DNA from: Adlercreutzia caecimuris B7
GTDB taxonomy: Bacteria > Actinomycetota > Coriobacteriia > Coriobacteriales > Eggerthellaceae
Assembly: GCF_000403355.2 (NCBI RefSeq)
Contig: NZ_KE159646.1
Coordinates: 1-64,000 of the forward strand
DNA length: 64,000 bases
Direction: 5' to 3'
Position numbers and translations under genes: made by a program. The notes under the pieces were generated by a model. The model was not told the origin of the DNA and made no database searches. It was given only the letters and a program-made list of their open reading frames with translations. This document shows, piece after piece, positions 17,169 to 25,647 of this stretch. The stretch's first letter is position 1; the number at the start of each line of letters is the position of its first letter.

Positions 17169-18734
17169 ATGGCTGCAGCCAATCACCAGAAGAAGGGCCG
17201 TGCGAAGCGCATTGTCGTGGCGGCGCTCGCGCTCGCGGCGCTTGTGGCCGTCGGGGTGGGGCTTGCCGTTGCGGCCGGCAACGATCCGGGCGAGCCGGAC
17301 TATTCTGGCCTCGCCGTGGAAACGGCGCCCACGATGCCCCAGCCGCCCAAGGTGCAAGGCGATGACGACGGAGCCGACGATGCCGCGGCCGAGTCTCCAG
17401 TCCCTGCGGACGCCGATCCGGCGGCCGAATCGGCACGACCTCTCGCCTCGCCTTCTACTTCCGGCGCTTTGCATGTGGAGGGTTCTCGGCTCGTGGACGC
17501 CGCGGGCGAGCCGGTGCAGCTGCGGGGCGTTTCCACCCACGGCCTGGCCTGGTATCCCGAGTACGTGAACCAAGAGTTCTTCGATGAGCTGAAGCGGGAT
17601 TGGGGCGCCAATGTGGTGCGTCTGGCGCTCTACTCGGCTGAGGAGGGCGGCTATGCCACCGATGCGTTGCGCTCGAAGCTGAACGAGCTGGTGCTGAGGG
17701 GGGTGGAGTATGCCACCGCAGCCGATATGTACGTGGTCGTCGACTGGCATACCCTCACCGACGCCAACCCGTTGACCAATCAATGGGCCGCTGCCGAGTT
17801 CTTCCGTGTCGTATCTCACGATCTGGCCGATCACAATAACGTTATCTACGAGATCTGCAACGAGCCCAATGGCGAGACCACCTGGGCCGATGTGAAGGCC
17901 TACGCTGCCGATGTCATCCCGATCATTCGCGCCAACGACCCCGATGCCGTTATCGTGGTGGGCACGCCCACCTGGTCCCAGGATATTCAGGATGCCGCCG
18001 CCGACCCTCTTGCCGAGAGCAACATCATGTACACGCTGCACTTTTACGCAGCTACCCATCAGGCCGATCTGCGCGAGCGCTTGCGCACGGCGGTGGAGGG
18101 CGGTCTGCCGGTGTTCGTGACCGAGTTCGGCATCTGCGAGGCCTCGGGTGACGGGAAGATCGACTACGACTCGGCCGATGCCTGGGTGGAGCTGATGGAC
18201 GAGCTCAACGTCAGCTACATCTGCTGGAACCTTTCCAACAAGAAGGAGACAGCGGCGCTGTTCAAGCCATCGTGCAAGAAGACAGCGGGCTTCACGCTGG
18301 ATGATCTGTCCGATGCGGGGCTATGGCTCGTGGACACACTGGGAGGCGCCGGCTTCGATGCCAAAGAGGTGATGCTCGCCCGCGCGGACAAGAAGTCGAA
18401 CAAGACGGGGTCGGCCATGATGGCGTTCTCCAGCGACACGATCCAGTGGCAGCTGAATGTGGCCGACAAATGGAAGGAAGACGACCGCGTCTTCTTCCGC
18501 TACGAGATGGCTGGCAGCAATTACAGCGCCGCCACCGAGAAGTGGTCGGTGACCATTCCCTTCAACGAGAACATCCAGGTGGAGGACAGCTGGAACTGCG
18601 AGGTGGCAGTCAGTGGCAACGAGCTGACGGTGAGCAATGCGGCCTCCAACGGCAAAGTGGGCGCCGGAGACACAGTAAGCGATGTGGGCTTTATCGTGAG
18701 TGGCACGAAAAAGCTCGCTGTCGTCGATCTGTAG
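17169..18734 (+). CDS. Secreted GH5 endoglucanase (cellulase) with C-terminal accessory domain
   Basis: The 521-residue protein has a signal/anchor helix (residues about 16-38, VVAALALAALVAVGVGLAV), an acidic Ala/Pro linker, and a GH5 subfamily 2-like barrel from about residue 98 (LVDAAGEPVQLRGVSTHGL) to about 390. The acid/base Glu232 lies in ICNEPNG and the nucleophile Glu319 in FVTEFGI. YVVVDWHTL, GTPTWSQD and LHFYAATH follow the Bacillus EglS/Cel5 pattern closely. The last 120 residues look like a beta-rich module, perhaps carbohydrate-binding. A cellulase is unexpected beside respiratory genes in a lineage regarded as largely non-saccharolytic. The upstream gap (17086-17168) has TACAAT at 17126 as a possible -10. 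Confidence 0.87.
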   Translation: MAAANHQKKGRAKRIVVAALALAALVAVGVGLAVAAGNDPGEPDYSGLAVETAPTMPQPPKVQGDDDGADDAAAESPVPADADPAAESARPLASPSTSGALHVEGSRLVDAAGEPVQLRGVSTHGLAWYPEYVNQEFFDELKRDWGANVVRLALYSAEEGGYATDALRSKLNELVLRGVEYATAADMYVVVDWHTLTDANPLTNQWAAAEFFRVVSHDLADHNNVIYEICNEPNGETTWADVKAYAADVIPIIRANDPDAVIVVGTPTWSQDIQDAAADPLAESNIMYTLHFYAATHQADLRERLRTAVEGGLPVFVTEFGICEASGDGKIDYDSADAWVELMDELNVSYICWNLSNKKETAALFKPSCKKTAGFTLDDLSDAGLWLVDTLGGAGFDAKEVMLARADKKSNKTGSAMMAFSSDTIQWQLNVADKWKEDDRVFFRYEMAGSNYSAATEKWSVTIPFNENIQVEDSWNCEVAVSGNELTVSNAASNGKVGAGDTVSDVGFIVSGTKKLAVVDL

Positions 18735-18743
18735 GGGCATCCG

Positions 18744-19364
18744 ATGGTGCGCGTGCGCTTGGCTACGGTTGCCGATGCCGCGGGGGTGCTCGGCGTGTAT
18801 GCCCCCTATGTCGAGGAGACCCCCATCACTTTTGAGACTTCGGTGCCGAGCGAGGAGACCTTCGCCGCGCGCATGAGGGCTGTCATCGGCGACTACCCGT
18901 ATCTGGTCGTGGAAGACGCCGGCCGCATCGTGGGATTTGCCTATGCGCGCCGTCTGGGAGAACGCGACGCCTATGAGTGGAACGTGGAGCTCTCGGTATA
19001 CTTTGCGCCGACGCACACCGGACGCGGATGGGGGAGCGTTCTGTTCTGGGCGCTGATCGATTTGCTGGCCCAGCAGGGGGTGCGAAACGCCTACAGCTTG
19101 GTGACCGTTCCCAATGAGGCGAGCCGCAACCTGCATCGCAAGCTCGGATTCGAGCTGATGGGCATTCAGCGCTGCGCCGGCTACAAGCTCGGCGCCTGGC
19201 ACGATGTGGCGTGGCTGCGCAAGGTGGTTGGATCGTTCGAGGGCGCGCCCGGTGCGCGGGTTCCCCTGGGCAGTCTCGACGCGGTGGCGGTGCGCGAGGT
19301 GCTCGACGCGGCCGAGGCGGCTATGAACGTAGAGGACGCGGGCGCGGGGAGGGGAGTTGTATGA
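18744..19364 (+). CDS. GNAT acetyltransferase, phosphinothricin acetyltransferase-like
   Basis: This 206-residue GNAT protein matches the PAT/Bar-MddA-like branch: VRLATVADAAGVLGVYAPYVEETPITF at the start (residues 2-28), AYARRLGERDAYEWNVELSVY, acetyl-CoA loop HTGRGWGS and the C-terminal NEASRNLHRKLGFELMG. Such enzymes N-acetylate methionine derivatives or glufosinate-like compounds; the substrate here is unknown. The C-terminal 40 residues (after VAWLRKVV) are poorly conserved. The stop overlaps the recQ start (ATGA), suggesting coupling. Confidence 0.83.
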   Translation: MVRVRLATVADAAGVLGVYAPYVEETPITFETSVPSEETFAARMRAVIGDYPYLVVEDAGRIVGFAYARRLGERDAYEWNVELSVYFAPTHTGRGWGSVLFWALIDLLAQQGVRNAYSLVTVPNEASRNLHRKLGFELMGIQRCAGYKLGAWHDVAWLRKVVGSFEGAPGARVPLGSLDAVAVREVLDAAEAAMNVEDAGAGRGVV

Positions 19365-21358
19365 TGGGGGCGCGGGAAGATGCCATGGCGCAGGCGCGCA
19401 GCGTGCTGGCGGAGCACTTCGGCTACCGGGACTTCCGCCCCGGTCAGGAGGCCGTGGTGGCTGCGGTGCTTTCCGGCCGCGATGCGCTGGCCGTTATGCC
19501 CACGGGTGCGGGCAAGTCGGTGTGCTATCAGGTGCCGGCCGTGGTGCTGCCGGGCATGACCGTGGTGGTGAGCCCGCTCGTGTCGCTCATGGCCGATCAG
19601 GTGCGGTCCTTGAAAGAGGCCGGCATCCGCGGGGCGTTTCTGAACTCGTCGCTTACGGCGGCTCAGCAGGCCGAGGTGCTTGCTCGGGCGCAGGCTGGTG
19701 CCTACGACCTCATGTATGTGGCTCCCGAGCGCCTGGCCGACCCGCGCTTTACCGCCTTTGCCGCGAGCGCTTCCATTCCCTTCGTGGCCGTGGACGAGGC
19801 TCACTGCGTGTCCCAGTGGGGCCAGGATTTCCGGCCGTCGTATCTGGCCATCGGCGAGTTCATCGCGGCCCTGCCCGTCCGTCCCGTGGTGGCGGCGCTC
19901 ACGGCCACGGCCACCGAGCGCGTGCGGGCCGACATCGTGCGGCTGCTCGATCTGCGCGATCCGGCGCTCACGGTGACCGGATTCGACCGCCCTAACCTGC
20001 GCTTTGCCGTGGAGCGCTGCGAGCCGAAGCGCAAGGACGCTCGGCTCGACGCCTTCATCGACGAGCGCCGGGCGGAAAGCGGCATCGTGTACTGCTCCAA
20101 GCGCGCCTGCGTGGAAGAGGTGTGCGCTCATTTGCGGGAGCGGGGCATTGCCGCCACCCGCTACCATGCGGGCCTCTCGCCCGAGGAGCGCGAGCGCAAC
20201 CAGCGGGCCTTCGTGGCCGACGACGCGCCGGTCATGGTGGCCACCAACGCCTTCGGCATGGGCATCGACAAGTCCAACGTCAGCTACGTGGTGCATTACA
20301 ACATGCCCGGATCGGTGGAGGCCTACTACCAGGAGGCCGGCCGCGCCGGTCGCGACGGGGCACCGGCCGAGTGCCTGCTGCTCTGGTGCGACGGCGATAT
20401 TGCCACGGGCCGTTTCTTCATCGAGCAGGAGTCGGCCAACGAGGCTCTTACGCCCGAGGAGTCCGAGGTAGTGCGCGCCGGGCGCCGCCGTATGCTGGAG
20501 GCCATGGTGGGCTACTGCTACACCACCGACTGCCTGCGCCGCTACCTGCTCCGCTACTTCGGTGAAGACGGGGAAGGCGGAGAAGGCGGAGAAGGGCTCG
20601 CGCTCGGCGGCCCTGCCGGCGGCGGGGCTGGTGCGGCTGCTGCGGGCGATGCGGCTGCGGCTGCTGGGGGCGGTTCTGTGGCTGGGGATAGCCCTGCGCT
20701 CGCAGCGCCCGACCCCCGTTGCTGCTCCAACTGCGCCGGCGAGATGGAGGCCGTGGACGTGACGGCCGAGGCCCGGGCGGTCATGCGCTGCGTCCACGAG
20801 TTGCGCGGTCGCTTCGGCAAGACCATGGTGGTGGACGTGCTGCGCGGGGCCGACACCCAGGCCATCCGCTCCCGGGGCCTGAACCGGGCGGCCTCCTACG
20901 GCAGCTGCGACGCCAAGCGCCCCCTGCTCATGGAAGTGGTGGAGCTGCTGGCGGCCGGGGGCTACCTCACCATCACCGAGGGCACCTACCCGGTGGTGTG
21001 CGCTGGCGGTCGCTACCGCGAGGCGGCGCGGGACGATTTCTCCCTGAGCATGAAGCGCACGGCTTCCAAGGCGAAGCGGGGTGCGGCAGCGCGCGCGGCC
21101 GGTGGCGCCGGCGCGGTGCTGGCCGCGTCCGACGAGGCCCTGTTCGAGCGCCTGCGCGCCCTGCGCAAGCGCCTAGCCGACGCGGCCGAGGTGCCGCCCT
21201 ATGTGGTGTTTCCCAACACCACGCTCGCCGCCATGGCCTCCGCCCGTCCCGCCACGGCCGCCGAGCTCCTGGCCGTTCCCGGCGTGGGCGAGAAGAAGCT
21301 CGCGACCTACGGCGAGCCCTTCCTCGCCGAGATCGCCGCCTTCCAGGAGAAGGGATAG
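19361..21358 (+). CDS. recQ: ATP-dependent DNA helicase RecQ
   Basis: The protein has 665 residues. The DEAD-like helicase core carries Walker A PTGAGKS, DEAH box VDEAHC and motif VI QEAGRAGRDG. The zinc-binding region follows with CYC and CCSNC cysteines. Between its cysteines a roughly 55-residue Gly/Glu/Ala low-complexity insert occurs (20565-20710). Then RQC (winged helix) and a C-terminal HRDC domain (VVFPNTTLAAMA, LAVPGVGEKKL). ATG 19361 overlaps the GNAT stop and has a GGGGAGGGGAG site. RecQ unwinds 3'-tailed DNA in recombination and fork repair. Confidence 0.93.
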   Translation: MMGAREDAMAQARSVLAEHFGYRDFRPGQEAVVAAVLSGRDALAVMPTGAGKSVCYQVPAVVLPGMTVVVSPLVSLMADQVRSLKEAGIRGAFLNSSLTAAQQAEVLARAQAGAYDLMYVAPERLADPRFTAFAASASIPFVAVDEAHCVSQWGQDFRPSYLAIGEFIAALPVRPVVAALTATATERVRADIVRLLDLRDPALTVTGFDRPNLRFAVERCEPKRKDARLDAFIDERRAESGIVYCSKRACVEEVCAHLRERGIAATRYHAGLSPEERERNQRAFVADDAPVMVATNAFGMGIDKSNVSYVVHYNMPGSVEAYYQEAGRAGRDGAPAECLLLWCDGDIATGRFFIEQESANEALTPEESEVVRAGRRRMLEAMVGYCYTTDCLRRYLLRYFGEDGEGGEGGEGLALGGPAGGGAGAAAAGDAAAAAGGGSVAGDSPALAAPDPRCCSNCAGEMEAVDVTAEARAVMRCVHELRGRFGKTMVVDVLRGADTQAIRSRGLNRAASYGSCDAKRPLLMEVVELLAAGGYLTITEGTYPVVCAGGRYREAARDDFSLSMKRTASKAKRGAAARAAGGAGAVLAASDEALFERLRALRKRLADAAEVPPYVVFPNTTLAAMASARPATAAELLAVPGVGEKKLATYGEPFLAEIAAFQEKG

Positions 21359-21499
21359 GGGGCAGCGCCCCTGCGTTTCGTCGCTCTTCGGCGCGTCCCT
21401 TCTGCGTTACATCCTTGTTTCTGGGCGAATTGCGGGGCGCGGTGGTCATGTTTCGCGGTAGCATAGGCACCGAGCAATTCCGATACCCGAGGAGGCCCT

Positions 21500-22702
21500 G
21501 TGACGAAAATCGCAATGACCACGCCGCTGGTGGAGATGGACGGCGACGAGATGACCCGCATCATCTGGCAGATGATCAAAGACGAGCTGATCTGCCCCTT
21601 CGTGGATCTCAAGACCGAGTACTACGACCTGGGCCTGGAGCACCGCAACGCCACCGACGATATGGTCACCATCGAGTCGGCCGAGGCCACCCAGCGGCTC
21701 GGCGTGGCCGTGAAGTGCGCCACTATCACGCCGAACGCCGCCCGCATGGACGAGTACGACCTGAAGCAGATGTGGAAGAGCCCCAACGGCACCATCCGCG
21801 CCATGCTGGACGGCACGGTGTTCCGCACTCCCATCAACGCGGCGGGCATCGAACCCTGCGTGCGTAACTGGGTCAAGCCCATCACCATTGCCCGTCACGC
21901 CTACGGCGACGTGTACAAGAACGTCGAGATCCGCGTGCCCGGCCCCGGCAAGGTGGAGCTGGTGTACACCGGCGAGGACGGCACCGAGATTCGCGAGCTC
22001 GTGCACGAGTACGACGGGGCCGGTGTGGCCCAGGGCATGCACAACCTGGACGCCTCCATCGCCAGCTTCGCCACGAGCTGCTTCGAGTTCGCCCTGGACA
22101 CCAAGCAGGACCTGTGGTTCGCCACGAAGGACACCATCTCCAAGAAGTACGACCACCGCTTCAAGGACATCTTCCAGGAGATCTACGACGACCAGTACGC
22201 CGAGCGCTTCGAGGCGGCCGGCATCGAGTACTTCTACACCCTCATCGACGACGCCGTGGCCCGCGTCATGAAGGCCGACGGCGGCTTCATCTGGGCCTGC
22301 AAGAACTACGACGGCGACGTGATGAGCGACATGGTGTCCTCGGCCTTCGGGTCGCTGGCCATGATGACCTCGGTGCTCGTGAGCCCAGCCGGCGTCTACG
22401 AGTACGAGGCGGCTCACGGCACCGTGCAGCGCCACTACTACAAGCACCTGGAGGGCAAGGAGACGTCCACGAACTCCGTGGCCACCATCTTCGCCTGGTC
22501 CGGCGCCCTGCGCAAGCGCGGCGAGCTGGACGGGTTGGACGAGCTGGTTGCGTTCGCCGACCGTCTGGAAGCGGCTACCCTGGATACCATCGAGGCCGGC
22601 GAGATGACCGGCGACTTGGCCCGCATCACCACGCTTGAGAATCCGACCACCCTTTCCACGGGCGATTTCATCAAGGCCATCGCCAAGCGCCTGGCCGCTT
22701 AG
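21500..22702 (+). CDS. icd: NADP-dependent isocitrate dehydrogenase, eukaryote-like homodimeric type
   Basis: This enzyme converts isocitrate to 2-oxoglutarate with NADPH. The 400-residue protein is of the type II homodimeric family ([60 protein letters not shown]) rather than the E. coli-like type. GTG 21500 is used because GAGGAGG lies 4 bases upstream; ATG 21515 is a weaker alternative. A stand-alone gene with its own terminator. It probably supplies 2-oxoglutarate and NADPH for amino-acid synthesis in an incomplete TCA cycle (inference). Confidence 0.93.
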   Translation: MTKIAMTTPLVEMDGDEMTRIIWQMIKDELICPFVDLKTEYYDLGLEHRNATDDMVTIESAEATQRLGVAVKCATITPNAARMDEYDLKQMWKSPNGTIRAMLDGTVFRTPINAAGIEPCVRNWVKPITIARHAYGDVYKNVEIRVPGPGKVELVYTGEDGTEIRELVHEYDGAGVAQGMHNLDASIASFATSCFEFALDTKQDLWFATKDTISKKYDHRFKDIFQEIYDDQYAERFEAAGIEYFYTLIDDAVARVMKADGGFIWACKNYDGDVMSDMVSSAFGSLAMMTSVLVSPAGVYEYEAAHGTVQRHYYKHLEGKETSTNSVATIFAWSGALRKRGELDGLDELVAFADRLEAATLDTIEAGEMTGDLARITTLENPTTLSTGDFIKAIAKRLAA

Positions 22703-22706
22703 CGCA

Positions 22707-22732
22707 CAAGGGCCCATGCTGCTGGGCCCTTG
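22707..22732 (+). terminator. Terminator-like hairpin after icd
   Basis: CAAGGGCCC (22707-22715) pairs with GGGCCCTTG (22724-22732). It is followed only by a mixed CTCCTCTTG tract. Confidence 0.6.
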
Positions 22733-22772
22733 CTCCTCTTGTTTGGAAATCCTGCTTTTTTGGGACAAATCA

Positions 22773-22876
22773 GTTGGAAAATATGCTTTTCTGGGTTTGA
22801 GAAACCACCACTCTGAACTGCGGAAACTCATAAATCAGCAGGTCAGGGTAGTGTACAGAAAAGCATATTTTCCAAC
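22773..22876. repeat. 104-bp element with perfect 21-bp terminal inverted repeats
   Basis: Bases 22773-22793 (GTTGGAAAATATGCTTTTCT plus G) are exactly complementary to 22856-22876. Inside, CACCACTCTGAACTGC and its partner GCAGGTCAGGGTAGTG continue the symmetry imperfectly, so the whole unit can fold into a long hairpin. It is markedly AT-richer than its surroundings. A degenerate copy of the left arm (TTTGGAAATCCTGCTTTTTT) lies directly upstream at 22742-22761. It is either a MITE-like insertion or a structured RNA. No ORF is present. Confidence 0.85.
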
Positions 22877-22920
22877 GCCCGACTACGCGAAACGCCCCTG
22901 GTCGTGCCCCGCCGCACCCG

Positions 22921-23910
22921 CTACTTCGCGAGCGCCCGGGGAAGCACCGCGGGGTTCACGCAGGCCTCGGGGGTGCGGCCGAGCACCACGTCGATGGCGT
23001 TCTGCGTGCAGCGCTGCCGCAGCTCCACGGCCGATTCCTCCGACCAGTAGGCCGCGTGCGCGGTGAGCACCGTGTGCGGCGCGCGCATGATGGCCGCGTC
23101 GGCGGGCACGGGCTCGGTCTCGAACACGTCGATGCCCGCGCCCCAGAGCCTTCCCGCCTCAAGGGCCGCCGCCACGGCGTCGGTGTCGATGACGGCGCCG
23201 CGGGAGGTGTTCACCACGATGGCGCCTGGGCCCAGCAGGGCGACGTTGTCGGCGTTCAGCAGGTGGCGGGTCTCGGGGGTGAGCGCCGTGTGGAAACTGA
23301 CCACGTCGGCAGTGCGTAGGGCCTCGTCGAAGGCGAGGTGAGGAAAGCCCTCGGCCGTGAGGGTGCCCGGCTGGCCGTGACGGTCCCATACGACGACGGA
23401 GAAGCCGAGGGCGGCCGCCTTGACGGCTGTGGCCCGGCCGATGTTGCCGTAGCCCACCACGGCGAAGGTGCGGCCGCGCACCTGGCCCAAGGGCCGGCGG
23501 CGCGCGAAGTCCCACACGCCGGCGCGCATGTCGGCGTCGATCTCGTTGATGCGTCGCAGGCATGCCAGCGCGAGCGCGATGGCATGGTCGCTCACCACTT
23601 CGGTGCCGTAGGCCGGTACGTTGCACACGGCGATGCCGCCGGCTGTGGCCGCCTCCACGTCGATGTTGTCCACGCCGGTGCCGGTCTTGCTGATGACCCG
23701 GGCGGCCGGCAGGGCGGCGATCACCTCGGCCGTGAAGCGGCCGTAGGAGGTGATGATCCCGTCGGCACCGGCCGCATGGGCGATGATCTCGTCGGCGGTG
23801 CAGTGGCGGCCGTGGCTGAAGCTCGTGAACTCAATGCCCGCCGCCTCCACCATGGCCCGCTCAAAGTCGCAGTCGTCGAAATCGAAGTCCACCATCGCAA
23901 TGGTTGCCAT
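22921..23910 (-). CDS. D-2-hydroxyacid dehydrogenase (CtBP/phosphoglycerate dehydrogenase family)
   Basis: This is a 329-residue NAD-dependent 2-hydroxyacid dehydrogenase. The Rossmann motif is VVGYGNIGRA. The catalytic set is Arg in VVNTSRGAVIDTDAV, Glu in DVFETEPVP and His in LTAHAAYWSEES, the CtBP-like arrangement. ATG 23910 (MATIAMVDFDFDDCDF) has GGGAGGGG upstream; the frame extends upstream without family resemblance. Divergent from the SDR gene 195 bases away. Substrate not identifiable; glyoxylate/hydroxypyruvate or 2-keto acids from amino acids are possible. Confidence 0.85.
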   Translation of the reverse strand: MATIAMVDFDFDDCDFERAMVEAAGIEFTSFSHGRHCTADEIIAHAAGADGIITSYGRFTAEVIAALPAARVISKTGTGVDNIDVEAATAGGIAVCNVPAYGTEVVSDHAIALALACLRRINEIDADMRAGVWDFARRRPLGQVRGRTFAVVGYGNIGRATAVKAAALGFSVVVWDRHGQPGTLTAEGFPHLAFDEALRTADVVSFHTALTPETRHLLNADNVALLGPGAIVVNTSRGAVIDTDAVAAALEAGRLWGAGIDVFETEPVPADAAIMRAPHTVLTAHAAYWSEESAVELRQRCTQNAIDVVLGRTPEACVNPAVLPRALAK

Positions 23911-24105
23911 GGCCCCTCCCTTCCGCAGGTTCGCTGATCCGTTGAGAACGCCATTGTAGCCTCCGCGGGCCGTTCTGCCGACGCACTGGGCGCGGCAACC
24001 CTTATACTGACAAGCCCTGTCGCCCAACGGCTCGGCGGCTTTTCCCGTCCGAGCGTGCGGGCCGGGGTGCACCTATCGGTAGATCGATCAGATGGGAGTT
24101 CCATA

Positions 24106-24858
24106 ATGAAGAAGCTTGAGGGGCGCGTGGCCATTGTAACTGGGGCCAGCTCGGGGGTGGGCCGGGGCCTGGCCAAGGTGCTCGCCGAGAACGGCGCGAG
24201 GATCTGCGCCTGCGCCCGCCGTGTGGAGAAGCTCGAGGAGCTGAAGGCGGAAGTGGAGGCCTTCGGCGGGGAGGTGCTGCCCGTGGCCTGCGACGTGACC
24301 GACGTCGACCAGATCAACAACGTGGTGGCCCAGTGCGTCGAGCGCTTCGGCGGCATAGACATCCTCATCAACTGCGCCCAGGGCGCCATGGAGTACCGCG
24401 AGATCAACGATGTTGACGAGGCCTATGCGCTCGAGGCCTTCGAGAGCGGCCCGCTCGCTTCCATGATGTTCATGAAGGCCTGTTTCCCCTACCTGAAGGA
24501 GAGCGGCCACGGTCGCGTCATCAACACCGCCTCGGCGGCCGGCTACGACGGCAACGCTGGCTTCGGCGCCTACGGCATGGCCAAGGAGGCCATTCGCGCC
24601 ATCACCCGCACGGCGGCCAACGAGTGGGGCAAATACGGCATCACGGTGAACGTGTTTCTGCCCATCATCGCCACCGACTTCTTCCGCGAGACCCAGCCGG
24701 CGGCCCTGAAGAGCCTGGAGGCGAAGACACCGCTCGGCTACATCGGCACCACTGAGGCGGACTGCGCCCCGCTCATCGTGCTGCTCGTCAGCGACGAGGG
24801 CGGCTACTTCACCGGCCAGTCCTACATGGTGGACGGCGGCATCCACAAGCATTCCTAA
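24106..24858 (+). CDS. Short-chain dehydrogenase/reductase (classical SDR)
   Basis: This 250-residue SDR has a cofactor-binding TGASSGVGRG motif, a DVTDVDQ acidic site, an NCAQGA segment in place of the usual NNAG, and the catalytic Ser-Tyr-Lys (TASAAGYDGNAGFGAYGMAK). The C-terminus FTGQSYMVDGG is standard. ATG 24106 follows GGGAG at 7 bases. In gut Coriobacteriia many SDRs act on steroids or bile acids, but nothing in the sequence fixes the substrate. A stand-alone gene, divergent from the D-2-hydroxyacid dehydrogenase. Confidence 0.85.
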   Translation: MKKLEGRVAIVTGASSGVGRGLAKVLAENGARICACARRVEKLEELKAEVEAFGGEVLPVACDVTDVDQINNVVAQCVERFGGIDILINCAQGAMEYREINDVDEAYALEAFESGPLASMMFMKACFPYLKESGHGRVINTASAAGYDGNAGFGAYGMAKEAIRAITRTAANEWGKYGITVNVFLPIIATDFFRETQPAALKSLEAKTPLGYIGTTEADCAPLIVLLVSDEGGYFTGQSYMVDGGIHKHS

Positions 24859-25008
24859 GACTTGCGCACCTCTTGGAGCCGCCTTCAAAAATGGGCCCCG
24901 CTAGGGGTTGCGGATATTCCCGCGGCCGAAAAAAGTTGCGGGGCTTGACAATCGTGGTATGATATGGGGCTGTACTTGTACCGTCAGCACACGTGAGGAA
25001 GTTAGTCA

Positions 25009-25335
25009 ATGGATTTGGCCAAGCAGGCAAAGATCGTCGACGGCATTCATGATACCCTGAATGATTTCGTCGGTCAACGACTGAAGGTGCGCGCCAACAT
25101 GGGCCGCTCGAAGATCGTCGAGAGCGAGGGCGTGCTCACCCAGGTTCACCCGCAGCTGTTCATCATGGAGGTCGATCGCAAGCGCGGCCGCACCGCCCGT
25201 CAGTCCTACCAGTACGTGGACGTGCTCACCGGCATGGTGGAGCTGTCCCAGAACGGCGAGCCCTTGTTCGCGCCCTTTGTGGACGAGTCCATGGAGCTGA
25301 TCGACTACGTTATGGAGGAGCGCGTCGTCTCCTAA
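25009..25335 (+). CDS. veg: Veg-family protein
   Basis: This 108-residue protein is similar to Bacillus Veg (DUF1021): LNDFVGQRLKVRANMGRSK matches the conserved GxRxxLKANxGRxK core, followed by YVDVLTGMVEL. Veg affects biofilm matrix expression in Bacillus; its molecular role is poorly known. This version has a C-terminal extension (about 20 residues) beyond the Bacillus length of 86. A likely promoter lies just upstream (TATGAT at 24958, with TTGCGG 16 bp before it); TTGACA at 24945 is too close to serve it. Synteny with rsmA upstream echoes Bacillus ksgA-yabG-veg. Confidence 0.88.
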   Translation: MDLAKQAKIVDGIHDTLNDFVGQRLKVRANMGRSKIVESEGVLTQVHPQLFIMEVDRKRGRTARQSYQYVDVLTGMVELSQNGEPLFAPFVDESMELIDYVMEERVVS

Positions 25336-25401
25336 AGGAGAGTTGACAATCTCCTTCAAATGGGGCAAACTACTGCCCTGCGCGAAAGCGCTTACCTTCG
25401 T

Positions 25402-25477
25402 GGGGATGTAGCTCAGCTGGGAGAGCATCACGTTCGCAACGTGGGGGCCGAGGGTTCGAATCCCTTCATCTCCACCA
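25402..25477 (+). tRNA. tRNA-Ala (anticodon CGC), CCA encoded
   Basis: A 76-base cloverleaf: acceptor GGGGATG pairs CATCTCC (one G-U); D arm GCTC/GAGC; anticodon stem TCACG/CGTGG with loop TTCGCAA (CGC); T arm GAGGG-TTCGAAT-CCCTT; 3' ACCA. TTGACA at 25343-25348 lies about 50 bases upstream and may be its -35. Confidence 0.95.
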
Positions 25478-25485
25478 CGAAACTC

Positions 25486-25513
25486 AAAGACCTCCGATAT
25501 CGGGGGTCTTTTT
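25486..25513 (+). terminator. Terminator after tRNA-Ala
   Basis: AAAGACCTCCGAT / ATCGGGGGTCTTT hairpin followed by T residues. Confidence 0.85.
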
Positions 25514-25583
25514 CGTGTTCGGGAAACTTCCGGGGGGGGATGCGAGCTCGCGAAGGGGAGTGGCCTGTGGGCTGTTCGGGCTC

Positions 25584-25645
25584 GGGGCTCCGATCCCGCC
25601 CGCGCGCTGCTCGGGCGCAGGGGGCTCCGATCCCGCCCGCGCGCT
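25584..25645. repeat. Direct repeat of 25 bp, 37-bp period, 3' of the MocR gene
   Basis: GGGGCTCCGATCCCGCCCGC plus GCGCT occurs at 25584-25608 and 25621-25645, separated by 12 bp. The second copy ends 2 bases before the MocR stop codon. Confidence 0.9.
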
Positions 25646-25647
25646 CG

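Noticed and set aside
24945-24963. TTGACA-TATGAT as a promoter of veg
   Set aside because: The two hexamers are only 7 bp apart; TTGCGG at 24936 is at a workable distance instead.
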